A stretch of DNA of 64,000 bases from Enterobacteriaceae endosymbiont of Donacia thalassina (GTDB lineage Bacteria; Pseudomonadota; Gammaproteobacteria; Enterobacterales; Enterobacteriaceae), in NCBI RefSeq assembly GCF_012568245.1, contig NZ_CP046188.1, positions 398,342-462,341 on the forward strand, given 5' to 3'. The stretch's first letter is position 1. Each line of letters starts with the position of its first letter. Positions 18,408 to 28,698 of the stretch are shown in pieces. The notes under the pieces were generated by a model, which saw nothing but the letters and a program-made list of their open reading frames with translations, did no database searches and was not told where the DNA came from. The position numbers and the translations under genes were made by a program.

Positions 18408-20270
18408 TTATTTTTTCTTGTTTATAAAATTAATTATTTTTTTTCTAATATTAGAAAATCTTTTAATTTTAAGTTTTATTGTATTAAAAAAAATTAAATC
18501 ATTACTATAAATATTTATTTTTTTTTTAGCTCTTGTAATAGCAGTATAAATTAATTCTCTAGTTAATATGGGATAAAGTTTATTTGGTAATACTAATGAA
18601 ACATTTTTAAATTCTGATCCTTGAGATTTATGTACAGTTATTGCATAAGCTATATCATAAGATGGTAAGTTTTTAATAGGTATTATTTGATATTTACCAT
18701 TAGCTAATAAGAATTTTATTTTTAATTTTTTTTCATTTTTATCAAAAAAAGTAATTCCAATATCTCCATTAAATAAATTTAAAAAATAATTATTTTGAGT
18801 AATAATAATAGGTCTTCCTATATACCAATTTTTATATTTAATATTATTAATAATAATTTTTTTATTAAATAATTCTTTTTCTATGATATTATTAATTATT
18901 TGAGTACCAAATAAACTATATTTAATTGCACATATAATTTGATAATTATTAAATTTTTGTAAAATTTCTTTATGATTATTATTTTTTTGTAAAAAAATAA
19001 AATATTTTTTATATTCATAAATAAATGCATTAATCATTAATTTATATTTTTTTTCATTTAAAATATTAGTATAATTAATATCATTATTATTTTTTAATAA
19101 AAATAATTTTTTAATTTTTTCTATATTCCCTTGTTTAATCATTAATGCTAACTTATGAATACCAGAATTTATTGAATATCTATAATTATATTTTAATTCA
19201 GTAATAAAATTACGAAAAAAATTTTTTGGTATATTATCATTTTTTTTTAATTTATTATTATTTATAATATTTAACCATTTAAAATATTTTTCTGTAAAAA
19301 AAAATTTTTTAAAATAACATAAGTCTTTAAACAGATTACCATATTCTATTGAAGGTAATTGATATTCATCACCTAATAATATTAATTTAGTTTTTTTAGA
19401 TAAAATTGTTAAAATTATAGACATTAAATTAAAATCAATCATAGAAGCTTCATCTATTATTAATAGATCTATATTTAATTTATTTTTATTATTAAATAAT
19501 GTGTTTTTAGTATAAATTTTCATTTTTAATAAACGATGAATGGTAGTTGCTTTATCGGGAATATTTTTTTTCTCTTCTTTATTTATTAAATTCAAAGATA
19601 TTTTTTTAAAAAAATTATTTATAGATTGTGTTAATCTTACAGATGCCTTACCAGTAGTTGCTACTACCTTTATATTTAAAGGTTTATGAAAAATTTTTAT
19701 AAAAGTAAAAATTATTTTTGATATTATATTTGTTTTACCGGTTCCTGGAGAACCATTAATAATACTAATTCTATGTGTTAAAGCTGCATAAATAGCTTGT
19801 TTTTGAAAAAAATTATTTTTATAGTTATGAAATAAAATATTTAATATGTTTTTTATTTTATCTTTTTTTTGAGGAATAAAATTATTTTTAATAAAATTTT
19901 TAACTATTATATTTTCTTCATACCATGTTTTATATAAATATAAACAATTGTTTTCTAAAATAATAGGAGTAATTCTTTCCCCATTACTAATGATATCTTT
20001 CTCAAAAGAGAAGATTTGTTCCCAGTTTGTAATACAATTTATTTTTTTTATTTCTTTTAAAAAAAATGTATTTTTTTTATTTTTAATATTTATATTTAAA
20101 TGTAATTTTGATATGGGTAAACAAATATTACCTTTACTAATACTATTACTAAGTAATGTAATTGAATATTTTAAAAATTTTTGTTTATTAGAAGTTAAAA
20201 TAGATGCAAGGTAAAAATCAATTAATCTTATAACACCTATTTCACATAATTTTTTAAAAAAATATTGCAT
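18408..20270 (-). CDS. recD: RecD, exonuclease V alpha subunit (5'-3' helicase)
   Basis: 620 residues (E. coli 608). Superfamily 1B motifs are intact: Walker A INGSPGTGKTNII, Walker B LLIDEASMIDFNLM, GDEYQLPSIEYG, the C-terminal YAITVHKSQGSEF and ELIYTAITRAKKKI. It is the fast motor of RecBCD that starts on the 5'-ended strand. recB lies 24 nt upstream and recC before that, so the three probably form one transcript. Confidence 0.98.
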   Translation of the reverse strand: MQYFFKKLCEIGVIRLIDFYLASILTSNKQKFLKYSITLLSNSISKGNICLPISKLHLNINIKNKKNTFFLKEIKKINCITNWEQIFSFEKDIISNGERITPIILENNCLYLYKTWYEENIIVKNFIKNNFIPQKKDKIKNILNILFHNYKNNFFQKQAIYAALTHRISIINGSPGTGKTNIISKIIFTFIKIFHKPLNIKVVATTGKASVRLTQSINNFFKKISLNLINKEEKKNIPDKATTIHRLLKMKIYTKNTLFNNKNKLNIDLLIIDEASMIDFNLMSIILTILSKKTKLILLGDEYQLPSIEYGNLFKDLCYFKKFFFTEKYFKWLNIINNNKLKKNDNIPKNFFRNFITELKYNYRYSINSGIHKLALMIKQGNIEKIKKLFLLKNNNDINYTNILNEKKYKLMINAFIYEYKKYFIFLQKNNNHKEILQKFNNYQIICAIKYSLFGTQIINNIIEKELFNKKIIINNIKYKNWYIGRPIIITQNNYFLNLFNGDIGITFFDKNEKKLKIKFLLANGKYQIIPIKNLPSYDIAYAITVHKSQGSEFKNVSLVLPNKLYPILTRELIYTAITRAKKKINIYSNDLIFFNTIKLKIKRFSNIRKKIINFINKKK

Positions 20271-20294
20271 ATATTTTTGTCTTTTTTAAATAAT

Positions 20295-23200
20295 TTAAAT
20301 AAATAATTTATTTAATTCATTAATTAATTGAAAAGAGGGTTTCGTTTCCCAGATACCATTTTTATTTTCTTTATTATTTATACCTCTAATATAGAGATAT
20401 ATTACTCCTCCAAAATATTTATCATAACTATAATTACTAATACGATATTTTAAATATTTATGTAAAGCTAAAGAATAGATTTGGTATTGTATATCATAAC
20501 GATTTAAACATATATCATTTTCAATATATTTTTTTCTATAATCTATATAACTATTACCTAACCAATTTGATTTATAATCTAAAATATAATATTTTTTTTC
20601 CCATAAAAAAATTAAATCTATTATTCCAGATAAAAATCCTTCTATCATTTCAAATTTTAATGTAGGTAATTTAAAAGAATTTAGATCATATTTATTTATA
20701 ATATAATTATATTTTATAGAAGAAAATAGATTTTTTATAGATAAATAAAATTTAAATTCTGTTTTTTTGTTTTTATTATTTATTTTATTTAAAATAATTT
20801 TTTTATTACCTATTGGAGTTTTAATAATATTATTAAACCAATTAGTTATCATAATATGCCAAATAGAATTAATATTTTTTTTTATTAATTCTTGTTTAAT
20901 AAATTTTCTAGAAATTTTTTTAGTAAAATCTATTTTTTCTAAAATACTATGTAAAGTAATTCCTATTTGTTTTCCACAAGGAAAATTATATTGTGTTTTT
21001 TTTATTTTTTTTTCATTTGTATTTAAAAATTTATATTTTAAATTATTAGTTAAATAACTAATATTATTAGTTTGTTGATTTTTTATTTTAGAAAAACTAA
21101 ATATTACTTTATTTTTATAAAAAAAATTATTAATTTGAGATGTAAATAATAATTTATTTTTTTTTTTTTTTAAACTTTTATTATTTATTTTTAATAAATC
21201 ATTTTTTTTTATAATTTTAATAAAAATATCTTTATTTTTTAAATTATCTAAAATTTTTTTAAATTCTATATTAGAAATATCATTTTTTTTTTTAAGCAAA
21301 AAATCTAAAGCATTAAAATATTTTATATATAAATTTAATTTTTTAAGATTAAAAATTTTAAGATTAGAAATACCAATACTACAATGAAAAATTGATCTTG
21401 TTAGTGACACATATAATAATCTTAAATTTTCTGCTAATGATTCTTCTAAAAAAAATTTTTTACTTTCTTTATCTTTTTTAAAATCTAAAATTAATTTAAA
21501 ATTTTTTCTATCATGATAAAATATAGCATCTTTATTTATAAATTCTATAATATTTGAAGAAATAAATGGTAACCAAATAATAGGAAATTGTAATCCTTTT
21601 GATTTATGTATTGTCATAATTTTTATTTTTTTATTATTATAAAAATTAGATTTTATTTGTTGATTTAATATATTTTTATCGGTATATATTATTTGTTGTA
21701 ATAACCATTCTACTACTTGATTACAATTTATTATATTAATACATGATTTTTGTATTAATTCTCCTAAATATAAAATATTTTTTATTTTTTTTTCGGTAAA
21801 ATTATTTATGATGTTTATTTTATAAAAAAAAGTATCTTTTATAAAAATTTTTTCTAACATATTTAAAATACCTTGTTTTTCCCATATTAATTTATAATTA
21901 ATAAATTTATTAATTATTTTTTCTATATAAAAATCTTTTTTATCATCTTGTAAAAAAAACCAATTAATATTAAATAATGTACTAGATAAAAAATTAATAA
22001 TTTTTTGTCTTTTATATGGGTTTAAAATAGTTTTTAATAATAAAACTAATTCTTTTGCTTCTTGTTTTTCAAATATATTGTCTGAATTAGATAAATATAC
22101 AGATGGTAAATTAAATTTTATAAATTCTTTCTGTAAAATAGAAGCTTCAAAACGATTTCTTACTAAGATTGTTATATCTGAAATATTAATTTTTTTATTT
22201 TTAAAATTTTTTTGAAGAAATGCTTTATTTTTTTCTCCTAAAATTATTAATTTACATATTTTATATGCGCATGTATATGCCATTTTTTGTTTATATAAAT
22301 TAATATCTAATATTTTATTTATAAACCAAAAAGTAATACCAGGTTTAATCTTGTTATTAACAATAAAATTATAATTTAATTTTTTAATTGTATAATTAAT
22401 AGGATGAAAAACAATATTTTTAAATAAAAAAGGGTAAGATCTATTAGAAAATAATTTATTTATACTATTTACCATAGTACTTGAAGAACGCCAGTTATTT
22501 TTTAATGTATAACAATTTTTTATTTCAAATGAAGCTTTTAAATAAGTAAAAATATCTGCTTCTCTAAATGAATATATAGCTTGTTTAGGGTCACCAATTA
22601 ATATCATAATATTATTTAATTTATTAAAATATATTTTTTTTAAAATATTATATTGTTGTATATCTGTATCTTGAAATTCATCTACTAATATTACAGGAAA
22701 TAATTTTCTTATATCTTGTGCAATTTTTATACCAAATTTACTATTTAATCCTTTATTTAAAATAACTAATAAATCATTAAAACTCATTACATGATTTATT
22801 TCTTTTTTTTTTTTTATATATTGATTTATGTATTTAATTGCTTTAATAATTATTAAGAATTTTATATTAATAAATTTTTTTAAAAAAATATCTATATATT
22901 TAAATAATATATATTTTGGAATTTTTATATTTTTATTTGTTTTACTAATTAATGTTTTTTGAGAAAATCTATATAATTCTTTAGGATAATAATTGTTATT
23001 GTTTTTTGTTAAACTCCATAAATCAATAATATTTATCCATATATTTATTAATTTTGTATTGTAAATATGTTTATTAATATTTGAGTTAGTAATAATATCA
23101 ATTATATTATTTTTATATTTTATCCAATATTTTTTAATTATTTTAATATATTTTAAATTTTTATAAAATTGTGTATAAAAATTTTTATTTTTAACTGAAT

Positions 23201-23849
23201 ATTTTATTATTGGTTTTGATTTTTTTGATAAAAATGGAGTTAATGTATTTAATAGATTTAAAGGTGATTTCCAATAAGAAAAAACTATTCTTGCTATTTT
23301 TTTTGGTAATTTATAAAAATATTTTCTCCAAAAATTTATAGATGCTCTTTGTTGTAAAATTAATTCATCACTAATAATTTTTTTATTGGAGAAAAAATCA
23401 TAAATTTCATAATTTTTAAAATTTAAAATTTTTTTACAAAAAGAATGTATTGTGTAAATAGATGCATTATGCATATTTAATTCAGCTTTTAATAATAAAT
23501 CACTAGCTATTTTATGATTTTTAATTTTTTTTATAAAGTTATTTATAATTTTATATTTACTTTTTTTTTTTAAACATCCTTTTCTTAATATATGAATACT
23601 ATTTTTTATTCTTTTACATAAATCTTGTGTAGCAGTATCAGTAAAAGTTACTACTAAAATTTGTTCAACAGTTAATGGTAATGGAAGTGTATTATTATTT
23701 TTTTTATATAATCCTAAAAGCATTCTTAAATATAAAATAATAATAGTAAATGTTTTTCCAGTGCCAGCAGAAGCTTCGATAAGATATTGACCTTCTAATT
23801 TTTTTTTGAAAGGATTAAATTCTTTAAATTTTATTAAGTTTTTTGACAT
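20295..23849 (-). CDS. recB: RecB, exonuclease V beta subunit (3'-5' helicase-nuclease)
   Basis: 1184 residues (E. coli 1180). Helicase motifs are intact: IEASAGTGKTFTI, VDEFQDTDIQQYNIL, GDPKQAIYSFREADI, MTIHKSKGLQFPIIWLP and LLYVSLTRS. The C-terminal nuclease site GIIDLIFLWEKKYYILDYKSNW keeps the Asp, Asp and Lys catalytic set. The mRNA contains runs of 15 A (21157-21171) and 13 A (22803-22815), both in frame as sequenced. Order recC-recB-recD is as in E. coli, but ptrA, which lies between recC and recB there, is gone. Confidence 0.98.
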   Translation of the reverse strand: MSKNLIKFKEFNPFKKKLEGQYLIEASAGTGKTFTIIILYLRMLLGLYKKNNNTLPLPLTVEQILVVTFTDTATQDLCKRIKNSIHILRKGCLKKKSKYKIINNFIKKIKNHKIASDLLLKAELNMHNASIYTIHSFCKKILNFKNYEIYDFFSNKKIISDELILQQRASINFWRKYFYKLPKKIARIVFSYWKSPLNLLNTLTPFLSKKSKPIIKYSVKNKNFYTQFYKNLKYIKIIKKYWIKYKNNIIDIITNSNINKHIYNTKLINIWINIIDLWSLTKNNNNYYPKELYRFSQKTLISKTNKNIKIPKYILFKYIDIFLKKFINIKFLIIIKAIKYINQYIKKKKEINHVMSFNDLLVILNKGLNSKFGIKIAQDIRKLFPVILVDEFQDTDIQQYNILKKIYFNKLNNIMILIGDPKQAIYSFREADIFTYLKASFEIKNCYTLKNNWRSSSTMVNSINKLFSNRSYPFLFKNIVFHPINYTIKKLNYNFIVNNKIKPGITFWFINKILDINLYKQKMAYTCAYKICKLIILGEKNKAFLQKNFKNKKINISDITILVRNRFEASILQKEFIKFNLPSVYLSNSDNIFEKQEAKELVLLLKTILNPYKRQKIINFLSSTLFNINWFFLQDDKKDFYIEKIINKFINYKLIWEKQGILNMLEKIFIKDTFFYKINIINNFTEKKIKNILYLGELIQKSCINIINCNQVVEWLLQQIIYTDKNILNQQIKSNFYNNKKIKIMTIHKSKGLQFPIIWLPFISSNIIEFINKDAIFYHDRKNFKLILDFKKDKESKKFFLEESLAENLRLLYVSLTRSIFHCSIGISNLKIFNLKKLNLYIKYFNALDFLLKKKNDISNIEFKKILDNLKNKDIFIKIIKKNDLLKINNKSLKKKKNKLLFTSQINNFFYKNKVIFSFSKIKNQQTNNISYLTNNLKYKFLNTNEKKIKKTQYNFPCGKQIGITLHSILEKIDFTKKISRKFIKQELIKKNINSIWHIMITNWFNNIIKTPIGNKKIILNKINNKNKKTEFKFYLSIKNLFSSIKYNYIINKYDLNSFKLPTLKFEMIEGFLSGIIDLIFLWEKKYYILDYKSNWLGNSYIDYRKKYIENDICLNRYDIQYQIYSLALHKYLKYRISNYSYDKYFGGVIYLYIRGINNKENKNGIWETKPSFQLINELNKLFI

Positions 23850-23862
23850 TTTATTATTTTAA

Positions 23863-26800
23863 TTAATTACTGTAATATAGTAAATCAATCATCCATTTTT
23901 CTATTAATTTTATTGTTTTTATCCATTCTTTTTCATTTAAATTAAAATTTAATTTTTGAAAATATGGATCGTTTTTTTCATTAATGAAACTATTATTTCT
24001 ATTCCAATAATAAAAAAATTTTTTTTTTGCTTTATTTTGTATTAAATAATTGTTATTAATACATTTATTTTTTTTATCATAACAATGAGTTATCCATATC
24101 CAAGAACTTTTCATAGGTAAAAAAATAGGATTATTTATACCTGTTAAGTAACCATTAATATATTTTTCTAATAAAAAAATAGCTTTATTTTTTGTTAAAA
24201 ATTGAAAATTAAATTTTGTTTTTTTTAAACCATAAATAAATAAATTTATTTTTTTATTATCAATATTATTTGCACATAAAATTAAATATTTAACCCAAAG
24301 ATCAATAATAACTTTAATATCTATTATTTTAGGTTCAAATTTAATTAATCCATTTTTATAACTAAAATATTTAATCTTACCTTTTAATATAATATTTAAA
24401 ATTTTAAAATTAATTAAAAATAATTTTTCTGTATATTTATATTTTTTAAATTTATTATTAAAAATTTGATTCATTTTATATATTCTTTCTTCCCACCATA
24501 TTTCTCCATAGACTCCATAAGGTAAAATACCATTATTTAAATAAAAATAATATAAATTATTAAGATTTTCATTTAAAATTAAGGCACGTAATATTTTTTT
24601 ATTTATAATATATTCTTGTAAATAGTTAACAGTAAACGGTTCTGTATTGGATATTTCTATATCATTTAAATTTTTTAAATATATTTTTAATCTTTGATTA
24701 AAAAAACCTTTAATAGGATGTTTCCAAAAATTAATTAAATTATTAATCTTTAATTCTAAAATTTTTATTGGTTTTATTTTATTAATATTATGATCGTGTA
24801 TAATTTTATTTTTTCGATTATTGAGAGGATTATTATTTTTATAATTATATTTTCTATAAAAATATTTAATAATATTTGTACTAATTTTTTTTTCTTTTAT
24901 AAAATAATTTTTAGAAATATATAATAATAATTTATTAACTATACTAGACAAATTATTATTAGTTGGATTATTATTTGTATTACTGATAAATAGTTTATTT
25001 TCTGTAGAAATAATTAATTTTAAAAATAAATTTTTATCTTCATCTAAATAATTTTTTTCTTTTTTATAATAATTATTTTGTATTAAATCAAATATAATAG
25101 GATATTTCTTATTTGGAAAATAATCATTATTCATTCCTATTATAAAAACTTGTTTAAAATACATATTTTGTAGTATATTTAAAGGACAAAAATTAAGTTT
25201 ATTTACAGAAAATAAAAAATTTTGATGTTTCTTTTTAATAAAAATTTTAGTTTTTTGTATGATTATTTTAATAGAAATTTTTTTTTTATATTTTATATTT
25301 ATACCTTGATCAAGGAATAAAAAAATTTTTTTTAAAATAAAATATATATTTTTATTTATAAATTTATTTTTAGGAAAAAAATCATGATATAGATTTAATA
25401 AAATATTTTTCCATTTTTTTAAAGAAAATTTTTTATTAAGTTTTTTCTTCCATTTTTCAATTTTGATTAAAAAATAAAGAAATTTTCCTATTAATTCTTT
25501 TGATAATCCATTAGATATATTATATGGAATTAAGTTTTTCCATTTTCCTATATCTTGATTTAAAGTAAAACCTAAAAATATACGATATATACCTAATTTC
25601 CACGTATATTGATCCTTAGGTAAGGAAATATTATTAAAATTTTTAATATTTATATTATATTTAATACCTAAATCTTTTACCCAATAATGTAAATATTCTA
25701 AATCCTCTTTATTTAAAAAAAATTTATTAGATATATAATTATCATCTAATAAAAAAAATATTTCTTTAGGAGTTAAATCTTTATAAGGTAATTTTAATAA
25801 AAATAAAAATTTATTTAAAATATCTAAATTTTTTATTTTTTCTATATTAGAATATATATTTATAGGTATATTAATATTTTTAAATATTGAGTTAATAAAA
25901 GGAACATATAATTTTAAATTAGGAGATATAACAATAATATCATGTAAAAAATAATGTTTATTTTTTTTTAAAGTATATAATATATTATTATATAATAATT
26001 TTGTTTCTGTATACAAATCTTCACAAATATTTATTTGAATAGATTTATCTAAATAGTGAATTTTTTTCTTAAATTTAAAATTATTTTCATTTAAAAATAA
26101 AATATCATTTTTTATATTATTTAATAAATTTAAACGATCATTTTCTACAAATGATTCAATATATCTAGATGATAGATTTATTAATTTATTTATATTATTT
26201 AAATAATAATTACCCCAAGAAAATAATAATGAATTAAAATTAATATTTTTTTTATTTTTTAAATTTGTATTTTTTTTTAAATTCCCCCAGTAATATTTAG
26301 AAGGACTACAAATTAAAATATGTATTTCCATATATTTTTCTATTTTTTTTAATAAATTTAAATATATTAAGGGAATATTTTGTATATCTAATATAAATAT
26401 TCTTTCTGGAAGAGTGTTATTTTTTAAGATTATATCTTTTTTATGTTTTTGATAAAAATTATATAATTCTCCATAATACCATAATTTTTTACCTAAAATA
26501 TTTTTGTAATACTGTAATAATGTTCGCCATAACTTTGCTTGCCATATTTGATGTTCGTTATCTAATGACATATAGAATTTTTTTTTTTCCCACAAAAATA
26601 ATAATTCTGGTTTATATTTTTGATAATTATCATATAAATTAGAAATTTGAGTAGATAATTGAAATAAATAATTAAAATTTTTAATTTTAGATCCAAAATT
26701 TTTTTTAAAATTTATAAATTCTTTAGTAGATATTAGTTTGGGAATTAGTAATAATATTAACCAAACAATATTTTCTTTAGATAAAATCTTATCTTTAGAA

Positions 26801-27042
26801 ATACTAGGGATTATTTTTATAAATATAGTCCAAATAAATTTATCAAGAGAAGTAAAACAAATATTACCATATATTTGAAAAATTTTTGAGAAATGAATTT
26901 CTATTAATTTCGAAAAATTTTTATATTGATCAAATAATACTATTTCTGGAGTTAAAGGATTTTTTAAAGGTTTTTTTTTAACTTGTATTTTTATGATATT
27001 TAATAAAATATTAATATTATTTGAATAATAAGTTGTAAACAT
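23863..27042 (-). CDS. recC: RecC, exonuclease V gamma subunit (Chi recognition)
   Basis: 1059 residues (E. coli 1122). It is diverged but collinear, with blocks such as RIFILDIQNIPLIYLNLL, HILICSPSKYYWG, VISPNLKLYVPFINSIF, FNQRLKIYLKN and GYLTGINNPIFLPMKSSWIW. RecC is a nuclease-dead, helicase-dead scaffold that splits the duplex and scans for Chi. Whether the Chi-contact residues are kept cannot be judged by eye. It is 13 nt upstream of recB, and lgt starts the next block upstream. Confidence 0.95.
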   Translation of the reverse strand: MFTTYYSNNINILLNIIKIQVKKKPLKNPLTPEIVLFDQYKNFSKLIEIHFSKIFQIYGNICFTSLDKFIWTIFIKIIPSISKDKILSKENIVWLILLLIPKLISTKEFINFKKNFGSKIKNFNYLFQLSTQISNLYDNYQKYKPELLFLWEKKKFYMSLDNEHQIWQAKLWRTLLQYYKNILGKKLWYYGELYNFYQKHKKDIILKNNTLPERIFILDIQNIPLIYLNLLKKIEKYMEIHILICSPSKYYWGNLKKNTNLKNKKNINFNSLLFSWGNYYLNNINKLINLSSRYIESFVENDRLNLLNNIKNDILFLNENNFKFKKKIHYLDKSIQINICEDLYTETKLLYNNILYTLKKNKHYFLHDIIVISPNLKLYVPFINSIFKNINIPINIYSNIEKIKNLDILNKFLFLLKLPYKDLTPKEIFFLLDDNYISNKFFLNKEDLEYLHYWVKDLGIKYNINIKNFNNISLPKDQYTWKLGIYRIFLGFTLNQDIGKWKNLIPYNISNGLSKELIGKFLYFLIKIEKWKKKLNKKFSLKKWKNILLNLYHDFFPKNKFINKNIYFILKKIFLFLDQGINIKYKKKISIKIIIQKTKIFIKKKHQNFLFSVNKLNFCPLNILQNMYFKQVFIIGMNNDYFPNKKYPIIFDLIQNNYYKKEKNYLDEDKNLFLKLIISTENKLFISNTNNNPTNNNLSSIVNKLLLYISKNYFIKEKKISTNIIKYFYRKYNYKNNNPLNNRKNKIIHDHNINKIKPIKILELKINNLINFWKHPIKGFFNQRLKIYLKNLNDIEISNTEPFTVNYLQEYIINKKILRALILNENLNNLYYFYLNNGILPYGVYGEIWWEERIYKMNQIFNNKFKKYKYTEKLFLINFKILNIILKGKIKYFSYKNGLIKFEPKIIDIKVIIDLWVKYLILCANNIDNKKINLFIYGLKKTKFNFQFLTKNKAIFLLEKYINGYLTGINNPIFLPMKSSWIWITHCYDKKNKCINNNYLIQNKAKKKFFYYWNRNNSFINEKNDPYFQKLNFNLNEKEWIKTIKLIEKWMIDLLYYSN

Positions 27043-27058
27043 ATTAAATTATATTTAA

Positions 27059-27907
27059 TTAAATTAAATTTTTTATAAACATAATTAATCCAATAAGTAT
27101 AATACTTATTGATAATAACTGATTTATAGTTAAAATAATATGATTATAAAAAAACATAAATTGAATATCAGGTTCTCTAAAATATTCTATATAAAATCTT
27201 ATTATACCATAAAAAAATAAAAATAAACTTGATTTGTATCCTATAAAAATATTTTTTTTAAAAATTATATTTAAAATTAAAAATAAAATTATACCTTCTA
27301 AAAGACATTCATAAATTTGAGTTGGGTGTCTAGGTAAATGACCATATTTTATAAATATATCTTGATATTTTAAATTTTTTTGAAGATAAATTATATCTTT
27401 TTCAGTTGAATTAGGAAATATAACGGCCCATGGAACATTTGTAACTTTTCCCCATAATTCACTATTAATAAAATTACCTATTCTTCCCATCCCAATTCCA
27501 ATTGGGATCATAGGTGCTATAAAATCAGTAATTTTTAAAAATTTTTTTTTTTTTGTATAAGAAATAAAAAATATTACTATAATAGTACCTATTAAACCTC
27601 CAAAAAAAGACATCCCCCCTGTCCAAATTTTAATTAAAATAATTGGATTTTTAATAAATTCATGTACATTATATAATAATGTACACCCTATTTTTCCTCC
27701 TAGTAATAAACCTAAAAAACAAAAATTTAATAAATCAAAAAGTTCTTTTTTTTTCCAAAAATTATTATTCTTATTTCTTATATAAGAAATTTTTTTTATA
27801 AAGATAAAACTAATTAAATACATAATTCCATACCAATAAATACTAATTTTATTTATTTTTAAAAAAATTGGATTTATCTGGGGAAATATAAAATATTTTT
27901 TATACAT
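27059..27907 (-). CDS. lgt: Lgt, prolipoprotein diacylglyceryl transferase, with the motif His replaced
   Basis: 282 residues (E. coli 291) with about seven membrane segments. The Lgt signature GMGRIGNFINSELWG (139-153), the SIYWYGIMYL segment with the conserved Tyr, LPRHPTQIYE and IIRFYIEYFREPD are present. The family HGGL motif reads FGGL (Phe102 instead of E. coli His103). The enzyme moves diacylglycerol from phosphatidylglycerol to the lipobox Cys, the first step of lipoprotein maturation. The usual downstream partner thyA is absent; recC follows. Confidence 0.96.
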   Translation of the reverse strand: MYKKYFIFPQINPIFLKINKISIYWYGIMYLISFIFIKKISYIRNKNNNFWKKKELFDLLNFCFLGLLLGGKIGCTLLYNVHEFIKNPIILIKIWTGGMSFFGGLIGTIIVIFFISYTKKKKFLKITDFIAPMIPIGIGMGRIGNFINSELWGKVTNVPWAVIFPNSTEKDIIYLQKNLKYQDIFIKYGHLPRHPTQIYECLLEGIILFLILNIIFKKNIFIGYKSSLFLFFYGIIRFYIEYFREPDIQFMFFYNHIILTINQLLSISIILIGLIMFIKNLI

Positions 27908-27977
27908 TTTAACATAGATAAATTTGTAATATTAATATAATATATAATATATTTATTTATAAATAAAATTTATATAT

Positions 27978-28655
27978 ATGAAAAAAATTTTTTCTAACTT
28001 AGTTCCTAATGAAAATATTCTTTTTTTAAGAGCAAAATTAATCACAGGATATTATATAATAGATATTATCAGATGGTTAAATTATAAAATATCTGATAAT
28101 TTTAAAAAAGATAAAGGAATAATAGGAAAATTAATTGAATTTTATTTGATAGGTAAAAAAAATAATAATTTTTTAAATCAAGATATACCATACCTTGGTA
28201 TAGAAATTAAAACAATAACTATTAATATAAAAAACAAAATAATAAATGATATTTTTATTTGTTCTTTTCCTTTAGTAAATAAAAATGTTGTACTTTTTTA
28301 TAAAAGTAATTTATATAATAAATTATCTAAAATTTTATGGATACCTATTATCATTAAAAATATCAATACTCCTATTCTAATGAGAAAAATAGGAAAACCA
28401 TTTTTTTGGACACCATCTATAGATGAAAAAATAAAATTAAATTATGATTGGAATAATTTAATGAAATTATTAATTTTAGGAGAAATAACAAATATAAATT
28501 CTTATAATGGTTTTATTTTATTAGTAAAAAATAAAGGGATAAAAAGACAATTAACTAAAACTATAAATAGTATGGGTGAAATTATATCTATTATTCCTAA
28601 ATCTTTTTATTTAAAAAAAAAATTTTTAAATTCTTTAATAAAGAGAAACTTATAA
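27978..28655 (+). CDS. mutH: MutH, methyl-directed mismatch repair endonuclease
   Basis: 225 residues (E. coli 229). The catalytic D-(x)n-ExK set is in DIPYLGIEIKTI (D69, E76, K78). KRDKG-like KKDKGIIGKLIEFYL, SKILWIPIII, RKIGKPFFWTPS, DWNNLMKLLILGEI and the C-terminal PKSFYLKKKF match throughout. It nicks the unmethylated strand at hemimethylated GATC when activated by MutL, so retention implies mutS, mutL and dam elsewhere. Convergent with lysA. Confidence 0.97.
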   Translation: MKKIFSNLVPNENILFLRAKLITGYYIIDIIRWLNYKISDNFKKDKGIIGKLIEFYLIGKKNNNFLNQDIPYLGIEIKTITINIKNKIINDIFICSFPLVNKNVVLFYKSNLYNKLSKILWIPIIIKNINTPILMRKIGKPFFWTPSIDEKIKLNYDWNNLMKLLILGEITNINSYNGFILLVKNKGIKRQLTKTINSMGEIISIIPKSFYLKKKFLNSLIKRNL

Positions 28656-28698
28656 TTTTTATAAAAATAATTAATATAATTATAAAATAAAAATATTA

